Of a DNA stretch of 64,000 nucleotides, positions 10,335 through 24,020 are shown in pieces. A program made the position numbers and the translations under genes. Within the stretch, counting starts at the first letter, position 1, and each line of letters opens with the position of its first letter. The DNA is from Helianthus annuus (lineage: Eukaryota; Streptophyta; Magnoliopsida; Asterales; Asteraceae): positions 62,359,751-62,423,750 of the forward strand of contig NC_035448.2 in NCBI RefSeq assembly GCF_002127325.2. Reading direction: 5' to 3'. The notes below the pieces were generated by a model. It was given only the letters and a program-made list of their open reading frames with translations. It was not told where the DNA came from and made no database searches.

Positions 10335-13054
10335 CCCGCTTGATTTTTGCTCTCATTCACACCTTGATCTCATTGTTCTAAGTTGGGGCCCTTGTGCTTC
10401 ATACCTGAACATCCGAGATCAATTCCCTCCTTGCTTGGACCTTTTGTAAGCGTCCTTTCATGCTTAGTTTAATTTTTAGCGGTTATAACCGAAAGTCAAG
10501 CGTTTTCGATAAACGATTTGACTTTTAAATGGTTGAGTCATTGTTCGCAACGAACATGGCTACGTGACCGTAATTAGGTAGGTGTTTAATCCTAAAAAGG
10601 GCACTTCCTAATTACCACGTTTACTTAGTTTAATTGTCGGGTCAAATAAAAGTCAAACGGGTTAGTTTTAAATAAAATACATGGCTATTATATAAAAGTC
10701 ATAAAATCAATTTTCTCACTTTAATAACTTGGTAAATATTAGTTGAACATGCCTAAGCATGATTCAACCCGACAATTCTAAGTATAGGCTCGGTTCGGAA
10801 CCGCAAAAGTTGACTTTTGCTTTGACTTTCAGTTCTGACCCAATTTAGCTTAGTTTAGATATGCCTTAGGATTCCATTAGGACCATATTATAAGTTAGTA
10901 TAACCCTCCAAGGTTATACAACTTGGTTCCATAGAAATCCTAGTTCATGCGTATTTCCGTTATATGCCTAAATGTTGACCGTTATGCCCTTTGGACCTTA
11001 AAACGATATTTTTAAAAATATGATAGGATAGAAACCTTCACTACTGAATTATAAACTTGTCCCTAAAATTTGACATCAGTTTGAGGTCTAGATTAGGAGT
11101 TATGCTCATTAGCGTAAACGAAAAGCTTTTTACTAATTAAACGACATAATTAGCATATAGCCTATCTAAACCCAATTTTTGATACCAAACTTTTTACCCA
11201 ATGATATAAAATAATATTTTGAGATTTCTGAAGATTTTTATTTATTTTTAGGCTGAGCATAACTTGGGGTTGTAGCATTAATTCGGTAATTGTCGGTTTT
11301 ACCCTTTTTGGGCTATAAAATGAGTTTTATAAATCCTTTTGACCCCAAACCTTTTTCTACTAATCTAACATGTTAAATAAAATATTTTGAGCCTTTTGGA
11401 ATATTAAAAATATCAGCTTTCTATACAAAACCCGGAAATGGCTCCAAATCGCCTTTTTAAGCGTTTTAACGCATAGTATGTATCAAAACTAGTTTAAAGA
11501 TATAAGGGTTGATGCCTACTGATTTTCTCAATAAATTTTTATCTTTTAACAGTAAGCAAAAGTTTTAAACTCAGATTTCCAGTTTTGGCCTTTTAGGCTT
11601 ATGTGAAATTACCAAAATGCCCCTACGGTGCATAGTATGGTTGTAATTAATAAATTTTACGTGTAAGTGATACCCTACTGTTATAACTTATTAAAATGTG
11701 TATATTTACTGATTTAATCAGACCTGTAACTCAGATTACTATTTAAACCCTTTTATAAACTTTAAAATGACCAAAATGCCCTTGTGAGGCATAGTTTGAG
11801 TTTAAAATCATCTTGGGCATAATGGAAGGTATCCTACTGATATCACGACATATTTAAGGCATATTGACTTAGGAAATATGTTCATGACTCTCGTGGTTAA
11901 CCGTTACGCCCTTTTCGCGTTCGAATCGGCTTTTGTAACTAATTTGCATAAATTAGCCGAAAGGGGTCAAACCTCACTTTTATCTCAAAATCCAGAATGT
12001 GTTTAGTTTACCCATATTAAACAAGTATTTAAACTTGTTGGGACTAAACCACATTCTAATTCGGTCTTCGCTTAATCTTGCGTTCCGTAAACCTTTCCTT
12101 AAAACTAACCGGTCTAAGTTAATACTTAAACAAGACCCATTAGGAATCTAATAGGTTAATAAAAACCTTCGTTCCAGATTAAGAGCCCCAGCAGAAGTAC
12201 TTGTGCTTCCTGATTAGGATATACGGCTGAGTATAAATTGCATTTTAAGCTCAGGTAAATACTCTTAACTTATTTTCCCTATACGGGCTTGGGATACGGT
12301 GTTATAATAATACCACTTGGTTAGGTATTAAATGTTTAATCGTATTGTGATTAAATTATTGAGGTAACCCGCTTTAATCTGTCTTGTTTGAAATAAAGGC
12401 CTTTAGGGGTTAATGACCATGTCCCAGATATCCTTGGCATCATTGTATAATAAAAATGGCCACGTCTTATGCACGGGGTGTAGGCGTACACCTGACAGTT
12501 GCATAAGGGAAATGGTATCTCACTCTCTTGTGGGCCTATACTTGTGGCGTGTCTGTTAATCTTGACTCGGTTTCTACATCGGGCCCTAAATGTATAACGA
12601 ACATGTAAATCTGTATACAAGATTATTTTTATATAATTGTCCCAAGTTATAAAAGTTTTGTGCCATGTGCATTCAAATCAATTTTCTAAAACATTTTCAA
12701 AATGAGTCAGTTAAGTTGTATCTACCAGTGTAAACTGACGTATTTTCCCAAAAGTTTAAGTGACATGTACTATACGTAATTGGCTGAGAGCTCAGGGCGT
12801 CAATAGGGAATCTCGCAAGTTCTAGATGCCTAAAGTCTGTTGAACAATGTTATCTTTCTGTTTTAAGATCCGCCTGTGGATCCAACTTACATTCCGTTGT
12901 AATAATTGATATTACTTTTGAATCGGATTGTAATATATTTATCTTTTGCTTCCGTTGTGCATTTAAACTGTGTTGTTTGACTATGATGATATCAACTATG
13001 TCACTATACCCCCACCGGGCCCAACGGTGACACGTGGAAAATAGGGGTGTGACA

Positions 13055-15365
13055 ATAAATACCGCTGGCACGTTCGTCAGTCCAAATGGCATCACAAGAA
13101 ACTCGTAGTGCCCATAACGTGTTCTGAATGTCGTCTTTGTTACGCTTTCCTCTTGTATCCTTAACTGATGGTATTCATATCGAAGGTCGATCTTGGAATA
13201 GTAGCTTGATCCTTGCAACTGATTAAATAAGTCATCAATCCTCGGTAGTGGGTACCGATTCTTGATTGTGAGCTTGTTCAGTTCTCTGTAATCGATACAC
13301 ATCCGCAGTGTTCCCTCCTTCTTCTTCACAAACAATACTGGAGCTCTCCAAGGTGAGAAGCTTAGCTTTATGAATCCTTTATCCAACAACTCCTGGAGTT
13401 GTGTAGATAATTCTTGCATTTCGGATGGTGCAAGCCGATAGGGTGCCTTGGCTACAGGAGCGGCTCCTGGAACCAAGTCTATACGGAATTTGACTTGTCG
13501 TTGCGGAGGTAGTCCTGGCAGATCTTCGGGAAAAACATCAGGGAATTCCTTCACCACAGGAATGTCTTCGAGTTTCGACTCCACGGCCTTCTTATCTACA
13601 ACGTGTGCCAGGAAAGCAACACATCCTGTCCTTAAGCAATTATGTGCCTTCATACAACTGATGATTCGCAGAGGTGTGTCTCGTTTTTCTCCATGCATAA
13701 TGAGAGTTTCATCATTCGCCAAAGGGATGCGAATGATTTTCTCATGACAAATAACTTCAGCTTTGTTCTTGGACAACCAGTCCATTCCGACCACTACATC
13801 GAAGCTACCCAATTGAATAGGTAAGAGGTCGATGCTAAATCTTCGTTCACCAAGTTCTAGTGTGCAGCCTCTAACAACTTCGCCCGATTCAACAAGTTTA
13901 CCATTGGCTAGCTCTATAGAATAAGGAATATCTAATCTACTAGATTCTATTCCAAGCATACGTTTAAATTCCACAGAGATGAAGCTAAAATTGGCACCAG
14001 TGTCAAATAATATGGATGCAAAGTGATTGTTAACGAGAAATGTATCGGTGACCACGTTAGGGTCCTCGCGTGCGTTCCTTGCTCCAATCACAAATGCTCG
14101 AGCCTGAGCATTGTTTCCTTTTGGGCAGTCTTTCATGAAATGCTCGTTGCTTCCACAACTGAAGCATCCTTGGTTTTGCCCCTTTCCGTTGCCATTCCTG
14201 TTACCAACACCATTGCCATTTCCACCGTTGTTTCTATCACTAGCACCGTTACGGCTTCCATTCCCGTTCCTATTACCATTACCATTGCGGCCTCCAATAC
14301 TTTTTCCCCAACAATCCTTGATACGGTGGCCTGACCTCCCGCAGTTCCCGCATTTCCCAACCCGACAATTTCCCACGTGATGAAAGTCACATAGGTTGCA
14401 TTTGGGCAGAGTGCCCTGATACTTCTTAGTTCCTGTGTCGTTTGCAGCCGCAAAGGTTTTTGCCTCCATAGGTGGGTTGGTGTTACACTTCTTGTTGTTC
14501 GAACCCTTGTTGTTGCTGCGGGTTGCTTGGTTCAGATTTGAATGCTTTCCCTTCTTTTCACCAGACGACTCAGCATGCGTCTCGGTCTTTTCTGTTGGGT
14601 TCAACGATAACTTCTTCATACGAACACAACCTTCAGTAAGGCTGACAGCCAGAGTTACAGCCTCAGTGATTGTTTGAGGTTTGGCCGAAGTTACCATGCC
14701 GCGAAATTCTGCGGCCAGTCCCCAAATGTAGCGTTCCACGCGCTTAAATTCAGGAGTCACCATATAGGGAAGCACCCTAGACAGATCGTGGAACCTTCGA
14801 GTATAACCAGTGATGTCAGCACCTTCCATGGTCAGATGCCAAAACTCAGTCTCCAACCTCTGAAGTTCAATACGAGAGCAATACTTCTCTCTCATCTTCT
14901 CCTTTAGTTCATCCCAAGACATGCCATAAGCGGCATCATCACCCAGAGTTTGAACTTGCAAGTTCCACCAAGTCAGAGCTTATCGACAAACAACCCAGTA
15001 GCAAAAGTGACTTGTTGGTCTGTAGTACACTTGTTTATGCGGATAGTGGCTTCAGTCTTTTCCGTCCAACGTACAAAGGCCACTGCACCTCTAGTGCCAT
15101 CATAGTTCAGCGGTTTGCAGGCGAGGAACTGCTTGAAGGTACAGCCCTGAGCTGCGTTTCCTCCAGATGAATCTCCATTCCCATTACGCCTGGCATTGCT
15201 TGGTCCTCCACTTTGTTCAGTACGGTTCGCCTCGTACTGGGCGATAGCTGCGGAGATCCTTTCCTCCAGTAGAGCGTTCATCTCTTCAACAGTTCTTGGC
15301 AGTGGGGGAGGAGGAGGTTGATCACGAGCGTTCACATTTCTTCTTGGTGCCGTGTTCTGAAAGAA
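13055..15365 (-). pseudogene. Gag-protease-RT of element B, cut by insertion of A
   Basis: Minus-strand gag-pol of a second Tekay-like family. Order: Pro-rich N-terminus, capsid ([31 protein letters not shown]), knuckles (CX2CX3HX3C, CX2CX4HX4C, a Gly/Asn-rich linker, then [14 protein letters not shown]), protease with D-T-G ([12 protein letters not shown]), and RT from about 13500 with [22 protein letters not shown] stops after [12 protein letters not shown], where A is inserted; the rest must lie left of the window. One single-base deletion near 14980 breaks gag in the capsid. Otherwise the frame is open for about 1.9 kb, so B is far less decayed than B-prime. No ATG is seen at the frame's 5' end; the upstream TTGTGTTCTTTCAG looks like a splice acceptor. 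Confidence 0.85.
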
Positions 15366-16054
15366 CACAACACAATTGGGTTAGACATTTGTTTGATATC
15401 GTCATACGAGACAGTAGTAGTATGTATATACACAGGCATATACCACATAAGTGACATCAAATAATCCGCCAAATGTATAAATCAATTCATACAGCAACAA
15501 GCATGTATAATTAGGTAAACACCTTACTTCACATTGGCGGTACTTGTCTTTATACCCTAAGTCATTACTCCAAAGAGTATTTAATAGTCTTGGGGAAAGG
15601 GTGTTCACGTTCGACCCTTTTCTTGCACTGAGGGAATCTATACGTGACAAGACTTGCTGTGATTTCTGTGCACTGAATTCTGTAATTATGTATGCATCCA
15701 TAATTACGTAACTCCTTGCACAGTCCGCACAGTTCGTTTCATCCTCGTATCTCTTCCTTTAGATAGGTCACTGTTTTCAGGCAAAGTCACATATACCTGT
15801 GACATTCTGCATCTAGTATATGTATATATCAATTATCACACATAATTGCAAGTAATTCTTAATCACAGACAAGTGCTACTCCAGTGCACCCTAAGTCTCG
15901 TAGTGTCTTTTCTTGACTCTTGTAAACATTTTCAGGTAGTGGATGTCGCGGGAAGTTTTATGCAATGAAAACTTTTTGAAAACTTGTTTTCGTGCAAGGA
16001 TCCTAGAGATTGTAGTCTAGACTCGAGAAGGAATCCTGGTTCACTACAATCGCA
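15366..16054 (-). other. Leader of element B, no accessory ORF
   Basis: About 690 bases between primer site and gag. The start matches the B-prime leader (AGGATTCCTTCTCGAGTCTA). No accessory ORF like that of B-prime is present; a 99-codon minus frame (15402-15701) has no similarity I can see to it. Confidence 0.6.
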
Positions 16055-16066
16055 GCTCTGATACCA
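16055..16066 (-). promoter_or_regulatory. Primer binding site, element B
   Basis: GCTCTGATACCA on the plus strand, i.e. TGGTATCAGAGC on the minus strand, three bases from the LTR end. Initiator-Met tRNA type. Confidence 0.9.
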
Positions 16067-16069
16067 ATC

Positions 16070-19000
16070 TGTCACACCCCTTTCTGCGGCGGAAGCATGA
16101 GGTGTGATCATGAAAGGTTCTCATTGCATACGAAAGGTAAACATACTACGTGCTTTAAAAAAAATAACTTCAAATACCCATTACATTACTGAAAATCATA
16201 GATTAAGTGTTTACATCACGAGGCAACATATTGACTGAAAGTTTACAACTTTATTCAACGATAAACATAAACGACATCCAAAAGCATGAGTAGCACCGCG
16301 CGCGCATCCACTTTTAGTTACCTGAAATACATATGAGTTTTGGAAAAACGTCAACATAATGTTGGTGTGAATTCATGCAGTGTTTGTGTTGATTGTTTAA
16401 TTACTTGAATGAAAACATGGTATGTAACTTGTAGAATGTATAAATGTTTGAATGTAACTTGTAAAACATATCTGTAACTGAGTACTATGAATGTTTGAGA
16501 TCGCTAGTGGTTTGCAAGGCCACTAACATGTGTCACGACATAGGAAGTCACCAAACCTAGGCATTTTTGTCGACTTTGACTGAGACACAGAAGCACTCAT
16601 TGGTAGAAGTAGGCCAAGAGTGGGGTTGCCTGAAACCCATTAGATCTAACCTTTTGTTACGTGGTCTGAATGTATACGTTGATTAATGGTGCTTATGGTA
16701 CCCTATTCGGGACATGATCTAGAATGTTTCACTTGAATGTTTTTGTACTCCATCATACCATTTGTAAACATTGTAACATTTGTAACATGTATTTCACCCC
16801 CGAAGTTATAAAACCAAAAACAGTTAAAGAAAAGGGGGAGCATGAACTCACAACTTTGCGTTCCTGCGTCATAAACTTCACCGGATTTGCTTATCAAGCT
16901 TCGTGACCTAAACGTGTTTTATTAACGTTAGTCACTAGACTTGTATCGTACAAGTACAAGTCACTATCTTTTATGTATTTATATTTTTAACTATGTGTCT
17001 TACTTATATTATTTTCTCAAAAATAAATATAGGTATCTTGTATTTTTCACACGAATTAAGTATTTTGTCTAAATCTTCACTTCATGTTCGTAACTTGCCC
17101 AAGTTATTTATTCTATCAAGTTATATATTTTCATAAATATATTTCCTTGTATTTGCCTAAGTATGTTGTATGTATATTTTTGTATCTTCACTCCTTGGGA
17201 GTGTTTAGTGTATTTTCAAGTCCTAATACACTATCACGTATAATACACACTACATACACTTAGCACAAAATTTGGTGATCAAATAATATATATATATATA
17301 TATTTTTCTCAAAAATATACGTACTTAATGTCAATTTTATCTTTGAAGAAATCATCATTTCTTAACATCAAAAATTAGGGAAACCTTGGTAAATGTTGTT
17401 AGGGAATAAGTTTCGCCAAAACTTATATTTTTCTAAGTACAGAGTTTCCCCTAAAAACGGAGGTTTCCCATGTTTTCAAAACATGTGTTTATTTTCTTTT
17501 AAAATCATCATCAATATCATCAACACAATCAAGTCTTGCCATATGTCTAAATCATGGAATTCACCCTACATCATGAACTTGAAGTTCTTGTAAAATCTTA
17601 TAGTAACTTACCATGTTATTTAGTAGGTCTAGTTACCCTTAAAAACATGGTTGTTTGTTTGTAAATCATGTTATTAAAAGATTTGGTCCTTTACAACTTG
17701 TAATCAAATTTCACAAAAATGTTTATTTGTAACATCTTCTTGTTTCTCTAGTATCTTTACACTTATTTCATTACCAAAAATAGTGTAAGTTTGAGTAAAA
17801 ATCATGATCTTCTAAAAATCATATTTTAAACTTGGTTCTTTTAGAAAAACCACTCATGAATCTTAGATTCACAAGATTACTAGCTTGCTTTGGTTAATCT
17901 TTTGGCAAGAAATCATTCATTCATCAAGTTCATGATTAGACAAGAAGATAATTATTCTAGGTTGTCACATAACCATCCCCCTACTTGCTAGATTAAGTGT
18001 TTAAACATCATCTAGCAAGCTTCGTGTGGTGATTAATCATCATTATCTCAAATAAACAACAAGTATCACACATATGCAAAACATCGCTATTTCATCAAGA
18101 TTCATCATGTATATAAGTTTTATGTTCGAATATGTTCATTAGTGTTCTTGAGTTAATCATTAAACATCAACTTTTAACCACTCAAAATATGAAGTAAACA
18201 AGGATCAAAGAAGCTTACTACTAGCTTTTAAGCTAGGGAAGATCAAGATAAAGATTGAGTGGATAAAAGCAAGTGTGAATGGTCCTTTAAGATCCGTGAC
18301 TCCAAGCTTCGTGAATCACCTTCTAGCACCTCTAGATGAACTTGGAACTGATGGAGCTTGATCGAAAAAAATGATGATGGTGGTGCTTGGGTTTCGGCCG
18401 AAGGTAGGGAGGGAGAGAAGAAGAGAGTGATGTTGTGAGGAAGGTGATGCCTAGATCTTCTTATAATCACAATTTGCTATTAACCAATGGATCAAGTGTT
18501 CCCTAAAGTACCATCATGATTTTACTAAATCCAAGGAAAGATTAGGGAAATATTTGGGGCGATCTTGCAAGATTAAGAAGGATCTTGGTGGGGCCCTTCC
18601 ATGACCGGCAACACTTAAGGGGGGGGGGGGGGGGGTAAAATGTAAATTAATGGTAAGTGTAGGTAAATAAGTGAAGGTTAAGTGTTTAGTCTAGTGTTTA
18701 ATGTATTTCTTGCATTCAGTAGTATGTTTGAGTGTTCGGAACCATAACTAGCTCAAAATTAAATAGACAATGCTTCTAGCAATATTTTGGTGTTCCGGGT
18801 AATGTCCGGTCGTTCAGTTAGATACTGATTCATTAAAGTGCTAAATTGCACCGTTTAGTGTCTTTTAAGTACCTTTTTGTAACCCTTTCAATTCCCGACG
18901 CTTAGGGAAGTATTCTGGATGATAAATCATGATTTCTGCATAATATTTATGTGTTAAATGCTGATTCATAGCTGAATTTAATAAAATTCTGCACTGCCTT

Positions 19001-19353
19001 TCGGGAGCTTTTTAGTGCATATTTTAGCTTTCGGAAAGTCTATATATAAACTCTCGTATGTACTCTTGGGTTTTAATGTATTCTTGTCGTTGGACCTACC
19101 CCTAGGCCCCAATTCTAATGTCTGACTGCTTTCTGCAGGGTTGTTGACACAATGTATCTTACCGGTGAGTTTACTAGTATTTCTGACGCAACACAGTTCA
19201 TTATTGCATAATGTAATTCTTGTAGTATAAAACGTGCATGAATTCACTTGTATAGAATGTAATCAGACAATGTTGATATTTAAGCACATAATTATAGTCA
19301 TTAAATAATAATTAGAATGTACGGAAATTACCGGTTTTGTGCCAGTTGTCACA
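16070..19353 (-). mobile_element. 5' LTR of element B (3.28 kb)
   Basis: Read on the minus strand it starts TGTGACAACTGGCACAAAAC at 19353 and ends GGGGTGTGACA at 16070, next to the primer site. Right of 19353 the sequence is the interior of a plus-strand LTR of the same type, so B landed inside B-prime's 5' LTR. TTGAG (19354-19358) is the candidate target duplication. Contains a 17-G run at 18619 and a TATAAT-like site near 18460. No gene is visible. Confidence 0.85.
18619..18635. repeat. Poly-G run in element B LTR
   Basis: 17 consecutive G (poly-C in element sense). A run of 21 G is found at the matching place of another LTR at 38080-38100. Confidence 0.95.
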
Positions 19354-22233
19354 TTGAGCTAGTGGTAAGAGCTTTGATCTTTCCATTTTACTTCTATTTT
19401 AAGTGGTTAAAAGAAGATTCATAATGTTAATCATGAAGAATACTAAGAATCACAAGAAGTAAACTTGAACATAAGCTTGAATAATGAAGAAACTAAGTTG
19501 TTTATGTGTTGAAATACTTGTTGATCATTGTTTGCTTGTGAAAATGATGTTGATCATCATATGATCTTGCTAGATCATGATTAAAAACATAATCTAGCAA
19601 GATGAGAGGATGAACATGATAGAAGTTAATGGATCATCCTCATAAGAAGCATGAACTTGAAAGAATATGTGGTTTTCTTGTAAAATAATGATCAAAGTAA
19701 GTTGTTAATCATGTGGATCTAAAATTTCAAGAGTGATTTCTCATGAAACCAAGTTAAAAATATAAGTTTTACTAAATCTTGGTTCTTACATAAACAAACC
19801 TTATTTTTCGTGTTAAAACAAGTGTAGAAATATGTTGTTAACAAGAAAAATCAAAGAAGAAACATTTTTGAAAAATATAAATACAAGTTGTTAAGATCAA
19901 TCTTCTTTAAAAATGAAGTTTTTAAAGAATCAATTACACTTTAGAAGGTAACAAGGCTTACTAAGAACACTAGTAAGTTACTACAATTTTTTACAAATAT
20001 TCAAGTTCATGAAGTATTAGATTATGCTTGTTTTTGGCAAAATTGGTAAGTGTAGATTGGTTATTGTTGATTATTGGTTGATTGTGTTAATTTTTCAAAA
20101 GAAAATGATATACCTTCATGGTATGGAAACCTCCATTTTTAGGGGAAACTATTACAAATTTTTTCTAGAAATTAAACACTTAGAAAAATATTTCTAAACA
20201 AATATTTACAAGTGTATTTTAAACCATGAATTTTTATATAAACTTTGCCATAAGTTTTGGTTACAAAAATACAAATATTGGAGGTTGGTTTTCATAAATA
20301 AAAGTGACTAAATATGTATTTAGGAAAATATATATTTAGAAATCACCATGTGTGTGATTATTTGTATATTATGTATATTAGTTATATTATTTTAGGACTT
20401 GAAATAATATAACTCATCAAAATACCAAAAATTATAATCCAAAATATTACCAAAATTCCAAGAATTAAATACACAAATTATATCCAAAATATTGGAAAAC
20501 CGAACAAGGAATATAACTTACAAAAATATTCCGGGATTTAATTCACAAATATATTTTGGTAAATAATATTTTGAACACCAAGTGAACAAAAATATGATTT
20601 TTACAATTACTACAAGAATATATCATATTTTTGACAAGAGAAAAATATATTATTTTTGGCAAGTATAAATATATATTTTTCTTGAAACTTTTAGAAGATA
20701 TATTATTTTTGAAAGAAATATATATTTTCTCAACAAACATGAAATACAATATTTTGGGGTGAAAGATATATTTTCTCAAATAAATATGAAATATATCATT
20801 TTTGGAGAAAAATGAGTTTATATATATATTTTCTAAGTAAGACTTGAAAATATATTATTTTTGGAACTTATAATAGAATACAAATATTTTTACCCAAAGG
20901 AAAATTATAGATAATTTTTCTCAGTAATATTTATTGAAATATATATTTTGGAAATATATATCGGTGAACTTTTATTAAAGATAATATTCCGGAATAATTA
21001 ATGCGAAATTAAGTATAAGAATACTTAATAAATATAATAAAGATACATATTCTCGTACGTATAAATACACACCGGAATACGACCCCGATACACGACAAAA
21101 ATATACAAGTATAAGATACCCCCATCTTTGGGAAGGAAATACAAGTATAAATACTTGAAAAGTATTAAGTTAATATATATTGTTTTAACAATTATTCCAA
21201 GATTTAATAAATATAATCTAAGTTAAAATATTTATTATTTTAACAAATAATTATAACATGGGATAATATTGAAGATACAAAGATAGTAACTCAAAGACAC
21301 TAATTAATACTAAGTCAAGGCACGACCCGCTCGTCTAATAGACATTAGTACGTTGTAGGTAGTCGTGTATATCCGAAGAAGCTTTGAGTTACAGTGCTTA
21401 CGAAGAACCCAACACTGTGAGTTCATGTCCCCCTTTTCTTTTAACTGTTTTCGGTTTTATAACTTCGGGGATGAGATACATGTTACAAATGATTACGATT
21501 ACAAATGAAATGAACTGTTAGATCATGTGAATGGGTAGGCGTTAGCTTGAGACCATTAATCCTTTATAAGGACCGAGGGGCATGAGTGATAGATCTATTT
21601 GGGTGTTGCGAGCCCCACCCATGGGTTCGCGAGTTGACCGGATGAGGTGACTATGTCGTTCCATCCGGGAGGCCTGATACGAAATACGCAAAGGATTGAG
21701 CCTTCCTACACCGTTGCACACTTGTTGATGGCCTTGCAAACCATTAATTGATCTATTCATATTCACTTACAAACATACATACATATTTCAATGACTACAA
21801 AGGTTTATTCATACACACAAACAAATACATGAACTCGCTCAACTTTTGTTGATGTTTTCAAACTACATGTATTTCAGGGAATTAAAATGTGGATCTGGCG
21901 GGCGTTCGGAAGTTTCAAGTGTTGTTAAGAATAAGAAATGTCATCCATAGTCTTGGGGTTTGGTTAGGGTGTCCTATCCTGGACAAGACACCTCTTCCAA
22001 ATCTTGGTTTTGTTTAAAGTCTTTTGTTAAGTCCTTGTGGAACTTTAAACAATTCGTATGGTTTGTAATTCGAATTTAGAGTCTACGTATCAAAAAAAAT
22101 GTTGTTATGTTTCTAAACTTATTTAATGGATGATCATCGAGTAGTTTTATCATATAGTGGTTGTTATGATTGAATGCAATGATATTAATCAAGTCACACA
22201 TAATCACGCTTCCGCAAAAGTCAGGGTGTGACA
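19354..22233 (+). mobile_element. 5' LTR of element B-prime, missing its start
   Basis: Aligns in opposite orientation with the downstream part of B's LTR (GAGCTAGTGGTAAGAGC against the CTAGTAGTAAGC region) and ends TCAGGGTGTGACA. The first roughly 1.1 kb are separated by insertion B. 20740-22233 recurs as the 3' LTR remnant at 28131-29627 with only a few differences. Very A/T-rich at 20400-21300; no gene is seen. Confidence 0.85.
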
Positions 22234-22236
22234 GTT

Positions 22237-22248
22237 TGGTATCAGAGC
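22237..22248 (+). promoter_or_regulatory. Primer binding site, element B-prime
   Basis: TGGTATCAGAGC three bases after the LTR end; initiator-Met tRNA type. Confidence 0.9.
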
Positions 22249-22418
22249 TTTGATTGTAGCTAACTAGGATTCCTTCTCGAGTCTAGACTACAATCATTAG
22301 GGCTCTCACGAAAATATTTTTGCAACATGTTTTCATTGCATACACGAAACACCCAGATCCAGGGAAACAAACATTTTTACAAAGTGAAAAAACAAGAAAC
22401 ACAATGCATAGTTACCTT

Positions 22419-22506
22419 GGTGGTTTAGTCTGGGAGACTAGGTGGTTTAGTCTGGGAGACTAGGTGGTTTAGTCTGTGAGACTGGGTGGTTTAGTCTAAG
22501 AGACTA
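22419..22506. repeat. Four 22-bp hairpin repeats in B-prime leader
   Basis: Four uninterrupted 22-bp units of GGTGGTTTAGTCTGGGAGAC plus two bases. Each holds AGTCT/AGACT arms around a 3-nt loop. Units 3 and 4 vary only in and next to the loop, leaving the arms intact. Located between primer site and accessory ORF, in the region where packaging signals are expected. Confidence 0.9.
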
Positions 22507-22602
22507 GGAAGGATACTTGATTACATGATTTCATTAACTTTGACTGCATAATGTAGTGGTTGATATACGTGCATATGTTATTTTTGTTATGTTACAGGCG
22601 GT

Positions 22603-24020
22603 ATGTCTTCATCCGAGAGCGGATTGCCCAATACTGATGACCCCATGGCTATTGGCTCTGGTGCGAGCGAGCCGGAGATCTTTACTTCCGATACAGAGAG
22701 CGACCCAGAGATGATGTCAGACGAGACGACGACTTTCAGCCGTTTGCATTGCCTGATTTTGGAGATGATTTAACGATTGCTGATGGTATCCCTGACGAGG
22801 ATCCTTTTGTTATTCCCATTCCAGTTCACGATCATCTTATCATTGGTCACCCCGATGGTGAGCATGTCGTGGCACCGATCCTCGCTCCCGTTCCTCTCAT
22901 GGTTATTCCACTTGAGGATTTTCCTTTTGATGATCTTTTTGACGATGATTTTGATCTGTTTGTTGATGGTCCTCCCGATGACGCTCATGGTGATGGAGAG
23001 CTCGATGAGGACGTTGTTGCTATTCCACTTCTGGGGGTTCCCGTTATTGAGATTTCTTCTGATTCCAGTTTACACTCTGTTCCAGATTCCTTTGAGTCTG
23101 TGTCATCTTCCGCCTTACAGGCAGTTGGATTGCGACGTTATGCCACTGATTCTGATGAAGATACGGCCATGTCAGCTGCACCGTCCCCTCCACATGACTT
23201 TTAGCATGGACTTGAGCCCGATTTTGTCCCTGCTGATCAGCTTGTTGATGCACCTGCTGATCCTGAGCCGATACCTACACCTGAGCATTTGCCTAATCAT
23301 GATCCTATCCCATTTGGCATACCTGACATTGCACCACTCATACCAGATCCAGTTCCTGCACCCGCTAACCCTCCTGTTATCGAGCAGTCACTCCCCCATT
23401 TGCACCCAAACCCGCTGATGTTGCTCCTTTTCACCCAGGAGAGTCTGATGTACACCGTGTCGACCTGCCTATTGTTTTCCTGCATGATATACCCGCACCC
23501 TGTCCAGTGGAAGGCACTTCTAGCCAGCAGCCTAGCCATGACCCTCATGTTTCAGTAGCATTTCCCCACATACCCCAGTCTGCACCTTTTGCTCATTTTT
23601 ACTTCTTCACCACTTGATGAGCCACTTAGATGGTTTCCACCTTACACCATGCCGATTTCTGATCCCTACCATCCCTCGCATTTTACTGGTTATACACGGG
23701 ATGAGTTACTCCTATCCTTGCAGCTTCAGTATGAGATCATGAGTTGCAGGATTTTAGAGCTTGAGATGACACCGCGACCTTTGCCATGTCCGTGTCAGCC
23801 TGCTTTTGCCCCCCCCCCCCCCCCCCGTTCATCACTGTCTCTGTTTTCGCATTCTCCTGCACCTCTCACTCCATTTCTTGAGTTTGATACTCGATTTCTC
23901 ACCGTGGAGCAGCAGATCAGTTATCTGTTGCGTCATGTTTATCAGCTTGAGGAAGAGCTTGCGCATGTGCGCAGCTTGCTTTTTGTTCATCCACCTCCTC
24001 CTCCACCACCATCAGCATAG
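22603..24020 (+). pseudogene. Accessory ORF of element B-prime, upstream of gag
   Basis: Broken frame for an acidic, Pro-rich protein of roughly 470 residues that is not gag, pol or a membrane envelope protein. ATG at 22603, then frame changes near 22730, 23395 and 23600, and a TAG at 23202. Parts in order: Ser/Glu-rich N-terminus, Asp-rich block (FDDLFDDDFDLF), a motif VPVIEISSDSSLHS that fits a SUMO-interacting consensus, a long Pro-rich stretch, a PLRWFPPY region, an 18-C run coding prolines (23809-23826), and a C-terminal coiled coil (TVEQQISYLLRHVYQLEEEL) with a short Pro tail. No signal peptide or membrane segment is seen. Its layout and IEIS-SS-H motif recur in the C accessory ORF (51956). 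Function unknown; the SUMO link is inference. Confidence 0.65.

Larger units (their letters stand above)
8900..13054 (+). mobile_element. 3' LTR of element A (4.15 kb)
   Basis: Begins TGTAACACCTCG after the polypurine tract and ends GGGGTGTGACA. The flank at 13055 is reverse transcriptase of element B read on the minus strand, so A is inserted in B; ATAAA (13055-13059) is the candidate target duplication, its partner lying outside the window. Contains a perfect 11-bp inverted repeat near 10127 and a TATA box. No gene is seen in this 4 kb; short open frames are scattered and unsupported. Confidence 0.85.

Noticed and set aside
12850..13054. C-terminal extension of element B's RT frame
   Set aside because: These codons belong to the inserted 3' LTR of A; the B coding sequence ends at the insertion, 13055.
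14023..14380. Plus-strand frames of 89-103 codons with Pro/Leu/Thr repeats
   Set aside because: Antisense of the Gly/Asn-rich linker in B's gag; shadow frames.
22777..23418. 213-codon hydrophobic plus frame that could suggest a membrane/envelope protein
   Set aside because: It is the out-of-frame reading of the accessory ORF; Leu richness comes from shifted Asp/Pro codons, and the other frame has the conserved motifs.
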